Shown: in pieces, positions 43,920-53,048 of the stretch
Position numbering within the stretch: the stretch's first letter is position 1
Layout of the letters: each line of letters begins with the position of its first letter
Source: CAWDCV01 sp963728125
GTDB taxonomy: Bacteria; Actinomycetota; Actinomycetes; CAWDCV01
Reading direction: 5' to 3'
Length of the DNA stretch: 64,000 bases
Assembly: GCA_963728125.1 (NCBI GenBank)
Contig: CAVSIZ010000003.1
Span: 1-64,000 of the forward strand
Position numbers and translations under genes: made by a program
Notes under the pieces: generated by a model
What the model saw: the letters and a program-made list of their open reading frames with translations, nothing else
Database searches by the model: none
What the model was told of the DNA's origin: nothing

Positions 43920-45281
43920 TCAGGTGGAATTGCCGACAGACGCGTGCTCGGTCGGTGCATCTGGTGCGTCTGATGATGCCGGCTGTCCGTGCTGGTACCG
44001 GTCCGACAGCACGCGGTAGTACTTCGATCGCAGCGCGACCAGAGACAGGACGAGCCCGATCACGCCAGTGATCGTGAAGACCAGCGCGATGCCTCGATCG
44101 GGTCCGGTGCCGAACCAGTCGCCGATCAGGTCGACTCCCGAACCCGTGGTCATGAAGGGGATGAACACGAACTGTGCGATCGGGCTGATGAGGAACGCCG
44201 TCAGCGGTGAGGCGGAGAGCTCGACGCTCTGCGCGAACCCGAAGACGCGTCCCTGCCGCTCGAACGGCACCACCTTCTGCAGCACTGTCTGCTCGGCCGC
44301 TTCGATAAAGGGGATGACGCAGAGGTAGACGAAGATGCCCACCGTGAGCAGCACAATCGACGAGCGCAAGGAAAACGTGCAGGAAATCAGCCAGATCACG
44401 ACGTTCGCCAGCAGCAGCGAACGCAGCGGGTTCGCACCGAGACCTCGCCGAGCGATCACCAGACCACCCACGATGAAGCCGGTGCTGAGGAATCCCCAGA
44501 GCAGCCCCCAGACCTCGACGGACACCAGCGACAAGCCGTAGGCGTCGAGCAGCGCCATGTAAACGCCGCCAAGAAGGTTGTTGATGGCGCTGAACGCGAT
44601 GAGGGCGAACAAGCCGGGGATGGCGCCGACGACAGCGAGCGTCCCGCGAATGTCCACGCGCGGGCCGTCGCCGTCGTCGCTTGCAGCGACGCGGTCCTCG
44701 GGCATGCGTACGAGCATCAGGTGCACGATGGACGCCGCCGTGACAACGATCGCGAGGATGAGCACGTAGAGCATCCCGGACAGCCCGACGAGAATTCCGC
44801 TGATGACGGACGTCACGAGGAACGAGATCCCGGATGCCGTACCGACCAGTCCATTGGCTTTGTCGCGACGCTCCTCGGGGATCAGCAGCGTGACTGCGGT
44901 GGTCATGGCGATGGTGCGGATGTTGCCGACGATCACGCCGGCCATGAGGAGCAACGTGAACACCCACAGCGTCGGGCTCGCTGGATCGGCGAACGCGGCC
45001 CGGCCGACACCGACGTAGATCGCCAGGCAGATGCCGTACAGCACGAGTGACACCGCACTGGAGACGACCATCGCCGCCTTCTTGCGGTGGTGGTCGACCA
45101 GGCTGCCGAACCAGAGTCCGGACAGTGCCGTGAAGGCGAGGTAGATGCCCGCGATGACGCCGGTGGCGAAGACCGATCGCGTTTCGAGGTAGACGAAGAA
45201 CGTGATGGCGAACCACACGGTGAAGTTGATGACCGACACCAGCAGCGTGTTGGCCAGCAGGTGAAAGAACGTTCGCCCCAT
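43920..45281 (-). CDS. Major facilitator superfamily transporter
   Basis: A 453-residue intact MFS protein with 12 predicted TM helices; the loop after TM2 is GSLVDHHRKKAAM. A soluble loop splits the two halves near residue 195 (RMPEDRVAASDDGDGPR), and a 40-residue hydrophilic tail closes the protein. The ATG at 45281 fits the first helix; the frame is open upstream without homology. A VOC protein lies 14 bases upstream, so the pair may act against one compound. Confidence 0.82.
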   Translation of the reverse strand: MGRTFFHLLANTLLVSVINFTVWFAITFFVYLETRSVFATGVIAGIYLAFTALSGLWFGSLVDHHRKKAAMVVSSAVSLVLYGICLAIYVGVGRAAFADPASPTLWVFTLLLMAGVIVGNIRTIAMTTAVTLLIPEERRDKANGLVGTASGISFLVTSVISGILVGLSGMLYVLILAIVVTAASIVHLMLVRMPEDRVAASDDGDGPRVDIRGTLAVVGAIPGLFALIAFSAINNLLGGVYMALLDAYGLSLVSVEVWGLLWGFLSTGFIVGGLVIARRGLGANPLRSLLLANVVIWLISCTFSLRSSIVLLTVGIFVYLCVIPFIEAAEQTVLQKVVPFERQGRVFGFAQSVELSASPLTAFLISPIAQFVFIPFMTTGSGVDLIGDWFGTGPDRGIALVFTITGVIGLVLSLVALRSKYYRVLSDRYQHGQPASSDAPDAPTEHASVGNST

Positions 45282-45295
45282 GCGTGTGTTGGTGC

Positions 45296-45676
45296 TCAGC
45301 TGTCCTGAATGACGGCGAAGATGTTGCCGGCCGGATCGGTGAACCACGCGATGGGCGGGCCCTCGTCCCCGCGCGCGATTCCCTTCTCGTCCTGCTCGAA
45401 GCCGTCGTATCTCACGAAGCTGACTCCGCGCTCGGTCAAGCTGTCGACCGTCTGCTCGATGTCGTCGACAGGGAAGTTGAGGATCGTGTAGACCGCCGGC
45501 GCGTGATCGGGCTTCGGATAAACCATGACGTCCCGACCGTCCGCGATCTGGAGACGCAGCAAGCCCATCTCCTCGACGTCGAAGACGTTCAGCCCAAGCG
45601 TCTGTCCATAGAACGTCTTGGCCTGCTCCAGATCCGGTACGGCGAAGCTGCTGAAACCCTCGCTGTTGCCGAGCAT
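45296..45676 (-). CDS. VOC-family protein (glyoxalase/bleomycin-resistance type)
   Basis: A 126-residue protein with the paired beta-alpha-beta-beta-beta units of the VOC fold: SEGFSSFAVPDLEQAKTFYG at the start and AWFTDPAGNIFAVIQ at the end, the latter a common antibiotic-binding/DUF-type ending. Start chosen at the ATG at 45676, since residues before it do not match the family. It is directly upstream of the MFS gene on the same strand, a pairing seen again (with MMPL) at 30540-33013. Confidence 0.75.
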   Translation of the reverse strand: MLGNSEGFSSFAVPDLEQAKTFYGQTLGLNVFDVEEMGLLRLQIADGRDVMVYPKPDHAPAVYTILNFPVDDIEQTVDSLTERGVSFVRYDGFEQDEKGIARGDEGPPIAWFTDPAGNIFAVIQDS

Positions 45677-45778
45677 GTCGTGTCCTCTCGCGTGGTTGAC
45701 GACGGTGACAGGGAGTCTGGTACGCCCCACCGACATCCTGACCGTCGGGCCACGCTGAACTCATCGGTGGCTGGTGAA

Positions 45779-46507
45779 CTATCCCGTCGCCATCACCAGC
45801 AGAGCCAGCGTCGTCGTGAGCTCCACGGCTGCACCCATCACGTCGCCGGTGATGCCGCCGAGTCGTTGCATGCAGTGCCAAACAAGGCCGGCTGCAGCAC
45901 CAAGCGCGAGGAGTAGAGCAACCAGTCCCACCCAGCCCACCGCGAGGAAAGCTCCGCCGGCCACGACACATGCGGTGATGACGAGCAATGGCCAGGAGGC
46001 GGTGCCGGCAACGAGGACCCCCAGGCCGTCAGTGCGCGCAGCGGGCACGCGTCGGGCACAGCACACCAGGATGCTGAGCCGCCCGATGACGACGGCGATC
46101 AGAAGCGCCCGCCAGGACGCTTCGGCCAGAGACGTCACCTGGATGAACAGGACGAGGACGAGGGCGGCAACCCCGAACGGCCCGATGTCCGACGCACGCA
46201 TCACGGCGAGCGCACGGTCAGCTGGTCGCCGTGAACCGAGGCCATCCGCGGTATCGGCGAGTCCGTCGAGGTGCAGGCCACGCGTCAGGATCGCCAGGCT
46301 GGCGAGGGCGAGTGCGGCCGCCGTCAGCGCGGAGAGGCCGAGTCGCTCAGCCAGCACGAGAACGACGCTGCCCGCAGCACCGAGTGCTGCACCCACGGGG
46401 ACGAACCACCACAGGGCCCGCTTGGCTGCCTCGCGGTCAACGGCACCGACATCACCCACGGGTACCGCGGTCAGCAGCCCGACAGCCAGCCGAAGCGCCG
46501 CTGTCAT
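45779..46507 (-). CDS. cobS: Adenosylcobinamide-GDP ribazoletransferase (cobalamin synthase)
   Basis: Membrane enzyme that joins adenosylcobinamide-GDP and alpha-ribazole in the last stage of cobalamin assembly. A 242-residue, strongly hydrophobic protein with the conserved metal-binding GLHLDGLADTADGLGSRR. The ATG at 46507 overlaps the stop of cobT by 4 bases. The three cob genes on this strand form the nucleotide-loop assembly operon. Confidence 0.92.
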   Translation of the reverse strand: MTAALRLAVGLLTAVPVGDVGAVDREAAKRALWWFVPVGAALGAAGSVVLVLAERLGLSALTAAALALASLAILTRGLHLDGLADTADGLGSRRPADRALAVMRASDIGPFGVAALVLVLFIQVTSLAEASWRALLIAVVIGRLSILVCCARRVPAARTDGLGVLVAGTASWPLLVITACVVAGGAFLAVGWVGLVALLLALGAAAGLVWHCMQRLGGITGDVMGAAVELTTTLALLVMATG

Positions 46508-47571
46508 GCTGGCGCTACGCCCGCCTCGTCCAGCGTCGCCATCTCGCGGAGCGTGGCGCCGGCTGCAGCGAGAATGGGCAGCGCGACCAGAGCGCCGGTG
46601 CCCTCGCCCAGCCGCATGCCGTAGTCGACGACCGGTTCGAGGCCCAGCCGCTGGAGCGCGATGGAGTGCGCGGGCTCGGGAGAGCGGTGCCCAGCGAGCC
46701 ACCAACGAGCCGCGCCGGGTGCCATCCGGTGGGCGACCAGCGCTGCGGCACCGGAGACGACACCGTCGAGGACGACGGGCGTGCGCCGGACCGATGCCTG
46801 CACCAGCGCCCCGGCCATCGCAGCGATGTCGGCGCCGCCCGCGACGCTGAGCACGCGGACCGGATCACCGAGGTGGGGACGAGTTCGGCGCAGTGCGTCG
46901 CGGACCACGGCGGCCTTACGCATCCAGCCGTCGTCGTCGATACCGGTGCCACGACCGACCACGCTGGCGACGTCGCTCGACGTGAGCGCGGCGACCAGGA
47001 CCGCCGCGGGCGTCGTATTGCCGATTCCCATGTCGCCAGTGAGGAGCAGGTCGGCACCCGCATCCACCTCGTCGTCGACGACGGCCATCCCTGCCTGAAA
47101 CGCCGCTGTCGCTTCGTCGTACGACAGCGCGTCCTCAATGTCGATGCGCCCGGACCCGCGCCGTACCTTCCACCGGCTCAGATCAGCTGGCAGGTCGTCG
47201 AGGTCGGCGTCGACGGACAGGTCGAGCACGCGGACGGTCGCGCCGGCGAGCCGCGCCAAGACATTCACGGCAGCCCCGCCGGCGACAAAGGTCCGCACCA
47301 TGGCCGCGGTGACCTCGGCGGGATAGGCCGATACGCCTGCGGTCGCGACGCCGTGGTCGCCGGCGAAGATCAGCACGCGCGGGCGCGCGAACGGGCGTGG
47401 TGGGCATGCATCCTGCACTCCGGCCAGCCAGATCGACAGGTCCTCGAGTCGGCCGAGCGCGCCGGCAGGCTTGGCGAGCAGCGCCTGCCGGTGCTTGGCG
47501 TCGGCGCGCGCCTGCTGCGAGGGAAGGGGAACAAGCTTCGCGACGTCGCCGAGGTCGAACGGTTCCGTCAC
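46504..47571 (-). CDS. cobT: Nicotinate-nucleotide:dimethylbenzimidazole phosphoribosyltransferase
   Basis: Makes alpha-ribazole phosphate, the lower-ligand precursor for cobalamin. A 355-residue product with the family motifs AGDHGVATAGVSAYP, GDMGIGNTTPAA, and the C-terminal ALQRLGLEPVVDYGMRLGEG with the catalytic Glu (DYGMRLGEGTGA). GTG start at 47571 overlaps the stop of the upstream cobU fusion, and its own stop overlaps cobS. Confidence 0.94.
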   Translation of the reverse strand: MTEPFDLGDVAKLVPLPSQQARADAKHRQALLAKPAGALGRLEDLSIWLAGVQDACPPRPFARPRVLIFAGDHGVATAGVSAYPAEVTAAMVRTFVAGGAAVNVLARLAGATVRVLDLSVDADLDDLPADLSRWKVRRGSGRIDIEDALSYDEATAAFQAGMAVVDDEVDAGADLLLTGDMGIGNTTPAAVLVAALTSSDVASVVGRGTGIDDDGWMRKAAVVRDALRRTRPHLGDPVRVLSVAGGADIAAMAGALVQASVRRTPVVLDGVVSGAAALVAHRMAPGAARWWLAGHRSPEPAHSIALQRLGLEPVVDYGMRLGEGTGALVALPILAAAGATLREMATLDEAGVAPA

Positions 47572-48869
47572 AGCCGCATGACCCTACCCGCGACCAGCAG
47601 CGCCACCTCGTCGGATTCGGCGGCAATGCGCGCGTTGAGCCGACCCAGTTCGTCGCGGAAACGTCGCCCAGACTCGGTGGCTGGCACGACGCCGCTTCCG
47701 ACCTCGTTGCTCACGGCGATCACGTTCGCCGTCGTGCCGCGCCACGCGTCGATCAGGTCGTCGATGCGGTCATGCAGATCAGGCGCGTCGAGGAAGGCGC
47801 CGAGCCACAGCGTGAGGCAGTCCACGAGGACTGGCCCGGTGGCCTCCCGAAGCAGTGCTGCCAGCTCGACCGTCTCGACGGTCGTCCACTGCGGGGGTCG
47901 ACGAGCGCGATGCGCCTCAACACGGGCAACCCACTCCTCATCCGCGGGGTCAACCACGCTGGTGGCGACGTACGTGACCTTCGGTTCGGCGGCGAAGCGT
48001 CGCTCCGCCTCGACCGACTTCCCCGATCGTGCTCCACCCAGGAGGAGTACCCGTCGCGGCGGTTTCTCGTCGGGCTCGCGCTGTCCCGCCTGCAACACCG
48101 TGCCGTCCGGCACTACCCGAGCCCCCCACGCGGACAACCGGCGCGACAGTTCCTGCGTCGGCGGGTTGCGATGTCCGAGGTGGATGGCGACGACGTCGGT
48201 GCCCGGCGTGATCGCACCGCGCCGGCGCAGTTCGGCCAACGTGCTCGGGAACGTCGTCAGATCAAGGTGCCCCGTCGCATGCTCAGTCCAGTCGCCGCAG
48301 GTCTCCTCGAGCAGCACAGTGTCGTACGCCGCGTTCCGCGTGGCCTCGACGGCCGCATCGGGCAAGGGCCCGGTGTCGGTGCCGTAGAGAATCCGCGCAG
48401 TGTCGTTGGCAACGTCGTAGAGGACGGCATCGCGTTCATGGGCCGCGGGCAGGACGCGCACGTCGTATCCGGCTGCGTCGAGGCGGTCGTCGGCTCGTAC
48501 GGGCCGAAGCCGTACCGGATCGTCGGGACCGATCCAGTCCTGGCACGCCATCAGCGCCGACGGGGGACCGATCAGATCGAGCTGATCGGTCGCACCCGCC
48601 CAATGCCGCCACAGCAGCGCGGCCGGTCCGGTGTGATCGGGATGATCATGCGTGAGCAGGATTGCCCGCACGTCGCTCAGCGAGCGTCCGAACCGTTGCG
48701 CTGCGCGTGGCGCCTCCGGCCCGCAGTCGAGCATCAGCCGGCCGTCGACGAGAACGGCGGTCTGCCCACGAATCTCTCCAGCCCGGCGGGCGGCCACGCA
48801 TGACGCGCACATGCAGAACGGATTCGGCCAGCCGTCCGCACTGCCGGTTCCGAGGAGGACCAGCTCCAT
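47568..48869 (-). CDS. cobU: Metallo-beta-lactamase-fold/CobU fusion protein
   Basis: A 433-residue two-domain protein. Residues 1-255 are a metallo-beta-lactamase-fold hydrolase (TGSADGWPNPFCMCASC, metal motif THDHPDHTG, YGTDTGPLPD), of the PhnP/RNase-Z-like branch. Residues about 270-433 are adenosylcobinamide kinase/GTP:cobinamide-phosphate guanylyltransferase: P-loop LLLGGARSGKSVEAER and ISNEVGSGVVP-like VSNEVGSGVVP. The cobamide step precedes CobS. The added hydrolase may act on a cobinamide or phosphate intermediate, but that is inference. ATG at 48869; starts only 14 bases from the divergent small gene. Confidence 0.9.
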   Translation of the reverse strand: MELVLLGTGSADGWPNPFCMCASCVAARRAGEIRGQTAVLVDGRLMLDCGPEAPRAAQRFGRSLSDVRAILLTHDHPDHTGPAALLWRHWAGATDQLDLIGPPSALMACQDWIGPDDPVRLRPVRADDRLDAAGYDVRVLPAAHERDAVLYDVANDTARILYGTDTGPLPDAAVEATRNAAYDTVLLEETCGDWTEHATGHLDLTTFPSTLAELRRRGAITPGTDVVAIHLGHRNPPTQELSRRLSAWGARVVPDGTVLQAGQREPDEKPPRRVLLLGGARSGKSVEAERRFAAEPKVTYVATSVVDPADEEWVARVEAHRARRPPQWTTVETVELAALLREATGPVLVDCLTLWLGAFLDAPDLHDRIDDLIDAWRGTTANVIAVSNEVGSGVVPATESGRRFRDELGRLNARIAAESDEVALLVAGRVMRL

Positions 48870-48883
48870 TAGCGTTGGCTCCC

Positions 48884-49093
48884 ATGGTGTGGACGTGGCG
48901 GTACGAGGACGGCAATGGCAATCCTGTCGATCGGCCGGGCGCGCCGCGCGAAGACTTTCCCACGCAGGCGGACGCGGAGTCATGGCTCGGTGAGTCGTGG
49001 CGGGACCTGCTGGCCAACGGCGTCGACCAAGTGACGCTGCTCGACGGTGACCGCGTTGTCTACTCCGGAATGAGCCTGCACCCGGCCGACTGA
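48884..49093 (+). CDS. Small conserved protein of unknown function
   Basis: A 69-residue acidic protein beginning MVWTWRYEDGNGNPVD and containing FPTQADAESWLGESWRDLL and GVDQVTLLDGDRVVY; it resembles a family of small actinobacterial proteins found in many genomes, with no known role. The ATG at 48884 lies 8 bases after TAGCGT (48870-48875), a further leaderless-type signal, and 14 bases from the divergent cobU start. Confidence 0.6.
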   Translation: MVWTWRYEDGNGNPVDRPGAPREDFPTQADAESWLGESWRDLLANGVDQVTLLDGDRVVYSGMSLHPAD

Positions 49094-49191
49094 AGCCGGC
49101 CGAAGGGCGCGGCCGCGCGTCAACTGGTTCCGCGCGTACGCAAACCGACAACGACGGCGTACGCGAGGAACCAGGCAATGACTGGCGGCGA

Positions 49192-50193
49192 TCAGGGACG
49201 GCGCTTCGGGCTCACGGTCTTGGCGGCGTCGCGCTCGACCACCGGGTCGAGGATCTCGTCGATGCGCTTCAGCAGGTCGGCGTCCAGTTTCTTGCCGGCA
49301 GCGCCGGCGTTGTCGACGACTTGCTCCGGCCGGCTGGCGCCGATGATGGCCGCGGAGACGTTGTCGTTCTGCAGCACCCATGCGGTGGCGAGCTGAGCCA
49401 TGGACAGGCCGGCATCGTCGGCGACCGGCTGCAGTCGCTGCACACGAGTGAGCACGTCGTCGTCGGTGAGGTAGCGACGAATCATGTTGGCGCCGCCCTT
49501 GTCGTCGGTCGCTCGCGACCCAGCGGGTGGCTGCTCACCCGGTCGGTACTTCCCGGTGAGGATGCCCTGGGCGATGGGGGAGAACACGATCTGCCCGACA
49601 CCGAGCTCCTCAGACGTCGGCACGACGCGGCTCTCGATGACGCGCCACAGCATCGAGTACTGCGGCTGGTTCGAGACCAGCGAGACACCGAGCTGCCGAG
49701 CGAGGTCCACGCCGGCACGGATCTGGTCCGCGGTCCACTCCGAGACACCGATGTACAGCGCCTTGCCGGCACGGACGACGTCGGCGAACGCCTGCATCGT
49801 CTCCTCGAGCGGCGTCTCGTTGTCGTAGCGATGCGCCTGGTACACGTCGACGTACGACATCTGGAGCCGGCGCAGCGAGGCGTCGATTGATTCGAGGATG
49901 TGCTTGCGCGACAGGCCGCGGTCGTTCTTGCCCGGACCCATCGACCAGAAGACCTTGGTGAGGACCTCCAGACCCTCCCGGCGCTCGCCCTGCAGCGCGC
50001 GCCCGAGCACCTCCTCGGCGCGACCGCCGGCGTAGACGTCAGCGGTGTCGAACGTGGTGATGCCCGCGTCGAGTGCGGCGCGTACGCAATCTTGCGCAGC
50101 GTCCTCCTCGACCTGTGAGCCGTGGGTCAGCCAGTTGCCATATGCGATCTCGCTGACGATGAGCCCGCTGTCGCCGAGGTGTCGAAACTCCAT
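49192..50193 (-). CDS. Aldo/keto reductase, potassium-channel-beta-like
   Basis: A 333-residue NADPH-dependent reductase with a TIM-barrel fold. The catalytic tetrad is visible as TFDTADVYAGG (Asp, Tyr), VLTKVFW (Lys) and YQAHRYDN (His). The C-terminal NADPH-binding stretch AAIIGASRPEQVVDN is the form found in the AKR6/Kv-beta group. Substrate unknown. It begins at ATG 50193 and lies upstream of nothing on its strand except the DUF3043 gene at 50225. Confidence 0.85.
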   Translation of the reverse strand: MEFRHLGDSGLIVSEIAYGNWLTHGSQVEEDAAQDCVRAALDAGITTFDTADVYAGGRAEEVLGRALQGERREGLEVLTKVFWSMGPGKNDRGLSRKHILESIDASLRRLQMSYVDVYQAHRYDNETPLEETMQAFADVVRAGKALYIGVSEWTADQIRAGVDLARQLGVSLVSNQPQYSMLWRVIESRVVPTSEELGVGQIVFSPIAQGILTGKYRPGEQPPAGSRATDDKGGANMIRRYLTDDDVLTRVQRLQPVADDAGLSMAQLATAWVLQNDNVSAAIIGASRPEQVVDNAGAAGKKLDADLLKRIDEILDPVVERDAAKTVSPKRRP

Positions 50194-50224
50194 GCCTCAA
50201 CCCTAGGTGCGCAGCGTCGATCCC

Positions 50225-50815
50225 TCAGATCGTGGCGCCGGGCTTCACCTGCGGCTTGGGAAGGCGCAGCCGACGCAACTGCATGCTGCGCAGCAGCGCG
50301 TACGACGTCGTGCCCTTGGCTTGCTCGTCGGGGAAGCGCTGCTCGACCGTCTTGCGCAGGCCGCGAGCGAGGAGGAACGAATCGACGATGACCACGGCGA
50401 GCAGCACCAGCCAGAGCAGGATGCCGATGCTGTAGACGACCTCGTTGCGTACGAACGTGGCGAGCAGGACGACGAGCGCGACCGGCAGGAAGAACTCTGC
50501 CGCGCTGCGTCGGGAGTCCACATAGTTGCGCGCCAACCGCCGGACCGGCCCACGATCACGAGCCGGCAGGTTCTTCTCTTCGCCCGTCAGCAGCGCCTGC
50601 CGCGAGGCCATCCGCTCCTGCCGGGCACGCTCTCGGGTGCGGCGGTACGCCTCCTTGCGATCCTTCGGTGCGCGGACAGCCTGGCGGCGCTGTTGCTCCG
50701 CGTCGCGACGCTTCGGGGTGGGCCGTCCCTTGCCGACCTCGGGGGTCTCCCCGACGTCCATCGGGGTCGCAGTCTCGGTGCTGCTCGAGCGCCGGCGGAG
50801 GAGGGGACGGATCAC
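50225..50815 (-). CDS. DUF3043 membrane protein
   Basis: A 196-residue protein of the actinobacterial DUF3043 family. A basic N-terminal half rich in Arg and Gln (KGRPTPKRRDAEQQRRQ) is followed by LPARDRGPVRRLARNYVDSR, then two TM helices (about residues 112-155) and a short basic tail. The GTG at 50815 is taken as the start because upstream residues are not family-like. Function unknown; the gene is often next to psp genes, as here, but divergent. Confidence 0.75.
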   Translation of the reverse strand: MIRPLLRRRSSSTETATPMDVGETPEVGKGRPTPKRRDAEQQRRQAVRAPKDRKEAYRRTRERARQERMASRQALLTGEEKNLPARDRGPVRRLARNYVDSRRSAAEFFLPVALVVLLATFVRNEVVYSIGILLWLVLLAVVIVDSFLLARGLRKTVEQRFPDEQAKGTTSYALLRSMQLRRLRLPKPQVKPGATI

Positions 50816-50947
50816 GCCATCAGGATAAGGGCCGGATCCGGGGCGCGGGCCCTCGCCGAGGCTGCGACGGCGCCCTAGGGTGGGGGACCGGGATTGATTC
50901 CTGCGCCTGAACCACGGCCACACGTATGAAGGAGGCGGCCGCAGCCC

Positions 50948-51802
50948 ATGGGTGTCATGAAGCGGATGTCCATGATCTTCCGTAGCAAGGCGAACCGCGT
51001 CCTCGACAAGGCCGAGGATCCGCGCGAGACGCTCGACTACTCCTATCAAAAGCAGCTAGAGCTGCTCCAAAAGGTTCGCCGCGGCGTCGCCGACGTCGCC
51101 ACCTCCCGCAAGCGCATCGAGCTGCAACTGCAGCAACTGCAGGCGCAGTCCGACAAGCTCGAGGATCAGGGTCGCAAAGCGCTGGCGGTCGGCCGTGAGG
51201 ACCTTGCACGCGAAGCGCTGACGCGTCGCTCCGGTGTCCAGCAGCAGATGCAGGACCTGCAGACGCAGTACGTCTCCCTGCAAGGCGAGGAGGAGAAGCT
51301 GACGCTCGCCTCGCAGCGCCTCCAGGCCAAGGTGGACGCCTTCCGCACCCGCAAGGAGACGATCAAGGCCACGTACACCGCCGCCGAGGCGCAGACCCGC
51401 ATCGGCGAGGCGTTCTCCGGCATCTCCGAGGAGATGAGCGACGTCGGGCTGGCGATGCAACGGGCGGAGGAGAAGACCCAGACGCTGCAGGCACGCGCAG
51501 GTGCGATCGACGAACTGCTCGCCTCCGGGGCGCTCGACGACCCGACCGGCATGGCGAAGGACGACATCACTGCCGAGCTCGACCGGCTGTCGTCCACGCA
51601 GGACGTCGAGCTGGAGCTGCGCCGCCTGAAGGGCGAGCTGCCCTCCGGCGCATCCGCGGCTGAGCTCGAAGCGGGCACGAGTGTCACCACGCCGAGGGAG
51701 GCAACGGCGACCCCCATCCCGGCGGAACCTATGGAGCCGGCCGGCCACCGCGGCAGCCCGAGCGGCAGGGAGATGCAACGTGATCGTCCGCATTCTCGGT
51801 GA
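50948..51802 (+). CDS. pspA: Phage-shock/IM30 membrane-stress protein
   Basis: PspA binds stressed inner membrane and supports its integrity. The 284-residue product is a long helical coiled coil starting MGVMKRMSMIFRSKANRVLD, with DPRETLDYSYQKQLELLQKV and no TM helix, the usual PspA/Vipp1 layout, and a low-complexity tail (about 240-284). GGAGG precedes ATG 50948. It opens a four-gene operon with pspAA, htpX and pspAB, the known actinobacterial type. Confidence 0.9.
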   Translation: MGVMKRMSMIFRSKANRVLDKAEDPRETLDYSYQKQLELLQKVRRGVADVATSRKRIELQLQQLQAQSDKLEDQGRKALAVGREDLAREALTRRSGVQQQMQDLQTQYVSLQGEEEKLTLASQRLQAKVDAFRTRKETIKATYTAAEAQTRIGEAFSGISEEMSDVGLAMQRAEEKTQTLQARAGAIDELLASGALDDPTGMAKDDITAELDRLSSTQDVELELRRLKGELPSGASAAELEAGTSVTTPREATATPIPAEPMEPAGHRGSPSGREMQRDRPHSR

Positions 51803-52058
51803 GGGCCAGTTCGAGGTCGGCGACGACGGCGTGGCCGACCTCAACCGACTCGACCAGGACCTCCAACGGGCGCTCGACGGCGACGACGACGCGGCATTCC
51901 GGTCGGCGCTGTCTGCGCTCTTAGCGAAGGTGCGCGAGTCGGGCATTCCGCTGGCGCTTGACGCGTTGGAACCATCAGACCTGATCCTTCCGGCTGAGGA
52001 CGCCCACGTCGACGAGGTACGCGACATGCTCGGCAACGAGGGCCTGATCCCTGGGTAA
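51780..52058 (+). CDS. PspA-associated protein (PspAA)
   Basis: A 92-residue soluble protein. Its start, VIVRILGEGQFEVGDDGVAD, and end, ILPAEDAHVDEVRDMLGNEG, are typical of PspAA, a small domain found with PspA. GTG at 51780 overlaps pspA's 3' end by 23 bases, so it is translated by coupling. Its role is probably to modulate PspA oligomers, which is inferred from the family. Confidence 0.78.
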   Translation: MIVRILGEGQFEVGDDGVADLNRLDQDLQRALDGDDDAAFRSALSALLAKVRESGIPLALDALEPSDLILPAEDAHVDEVRDMLGNEGLIPG

Positions 52059-52112
52059 TTCCGTGGTTCACCACAGCTGACTGAGCAACGAAAGGAAGCT
52101 CGCGACACCGCG

Positions 52113-53033
52113 ATGGCCCACTCTCGCTACGCCCCCGACCGCGGCTTGTCGGCCCGTATGGGCCTCACCATGTTCCTGCTCGGGTTGCTCTACATCGTCT
52201 TGTTCGTCGTCATCGGCTGGGCGCTCGGCGGTACCAGCAGCGCCTGGGTCATTGCGCTCGTGGTGGCTGCGGCCGCCCTGTGGGCGCAGTGGTTCTTCTC
52301 TGATCGGCTGGCGCTGTACTCCATGCGCGGGCGGATCGTCACCCCGCAGGAAGCACCACAGCTGCACGCGATCGTCGACCGGCTGTGTGCGCTGGCCGAC
52401 ATGCCGAAGCCGCAGGTCGCGATCGCCGACGTCGACATCCCCAACGCCTTCGCCACCGGACGGTCGCCGAAGCGCGCAGTCGTCTGCGCCACCACCGGGC
52501 TCATGCGCCGTCTCGACGACCGTGAGCTCGAAGGCGTCCTCTCTCACGAGCTGTCGCACGTCGCCCACCGTGACGTCACGGTCATGACCATCGCGTCGTT
52601 CGTCGGTGTGCTTGCCGGTTTCCTCACCCGGATCGGGATCTTCTCGGGCATGGGTGGCGGCCGCGACCGCGACAGCAATGCGGCAGTCGTCCTCCTGGTC
52701 GTGACGCTGGTCAGCGTGCTCGTCTATGCCGTCAGCTTCCTGCTCATCCGCGTGCTGTCCCGCTACCGCGAGCTGTCCGCAGACCGCACCGGCGCCCTGC
52801 TCACCGGGCAACCGTCGGCACTGGCCAGCGCGCTGGTCAAGATCAACGGTGACATGGGCCGCATCCCCACCCGCGACCTGCGGCAGGCCGAGGCCTTCAA
52901 CGCGTTCTTCTTCGCCCCCGCCATTGCCAAGGGAACCAGCCTCTCCTCGCTGTTCTCGACGCACCCGCCGCTGGAGCAGCGGCTCGCCCAGCTGAACCGC
53001 ATCTCGGCGCAGCTCGGGCGCGCGGCCGGCTAG
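52113..53033 (+). CDS. htpX: M48 membrane metalloprotease HtpX
   Basis: Membrane zinc protease that degrades damaged membrane proteins. The 306-residue product has two N-terminal TM helices (residues 20-65), the zinc motif LSHELSHVAHRD, a further TM pair, and YRELSADRTGALLT with the third zinc Glu/Asp region, ending in FSTHPPLEQRLAQL. It is placed between pspAA and pspAB, which fits a membrane quality-control operon. Confidence 0.92.
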   Translation: MAHSRYAPDRGLSARMGLTMFLLGLLYIVLFVVIGWALGGTSSAWVIALVVAAAALWAQWFFSDRLALYSMRGRIVTPQEAPQLHAIVDRLCALADMPKPQVAIADVDIPNAFATGRSPKRAVVCATTGLMRRLDDRELEGVLSHELSHVAHRDVTVMTIASFVGVLAGFLTRIGIFSGMGGGRDRDSNAAVVLLVVTLVSVLVYAVSFLLIRVLSRYRELSADRTGALLTGQPSALASALVKINGDMGRIPTRDLRQAEAFNAFFFAPAIAKGTSLSSLFSTHPPLEQRLAQLNRISAQLGRAAG

Positions 53034-53048
53034 GCGTCTGATCGTTCG

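Noticed and set aside
48820..48900. Cobalamin riboswitch before the cob operon
   Set aside because: Only 14 bases separate the cobU start from the divergent gene, so there is no room for a leader. The other cob genes overlap.
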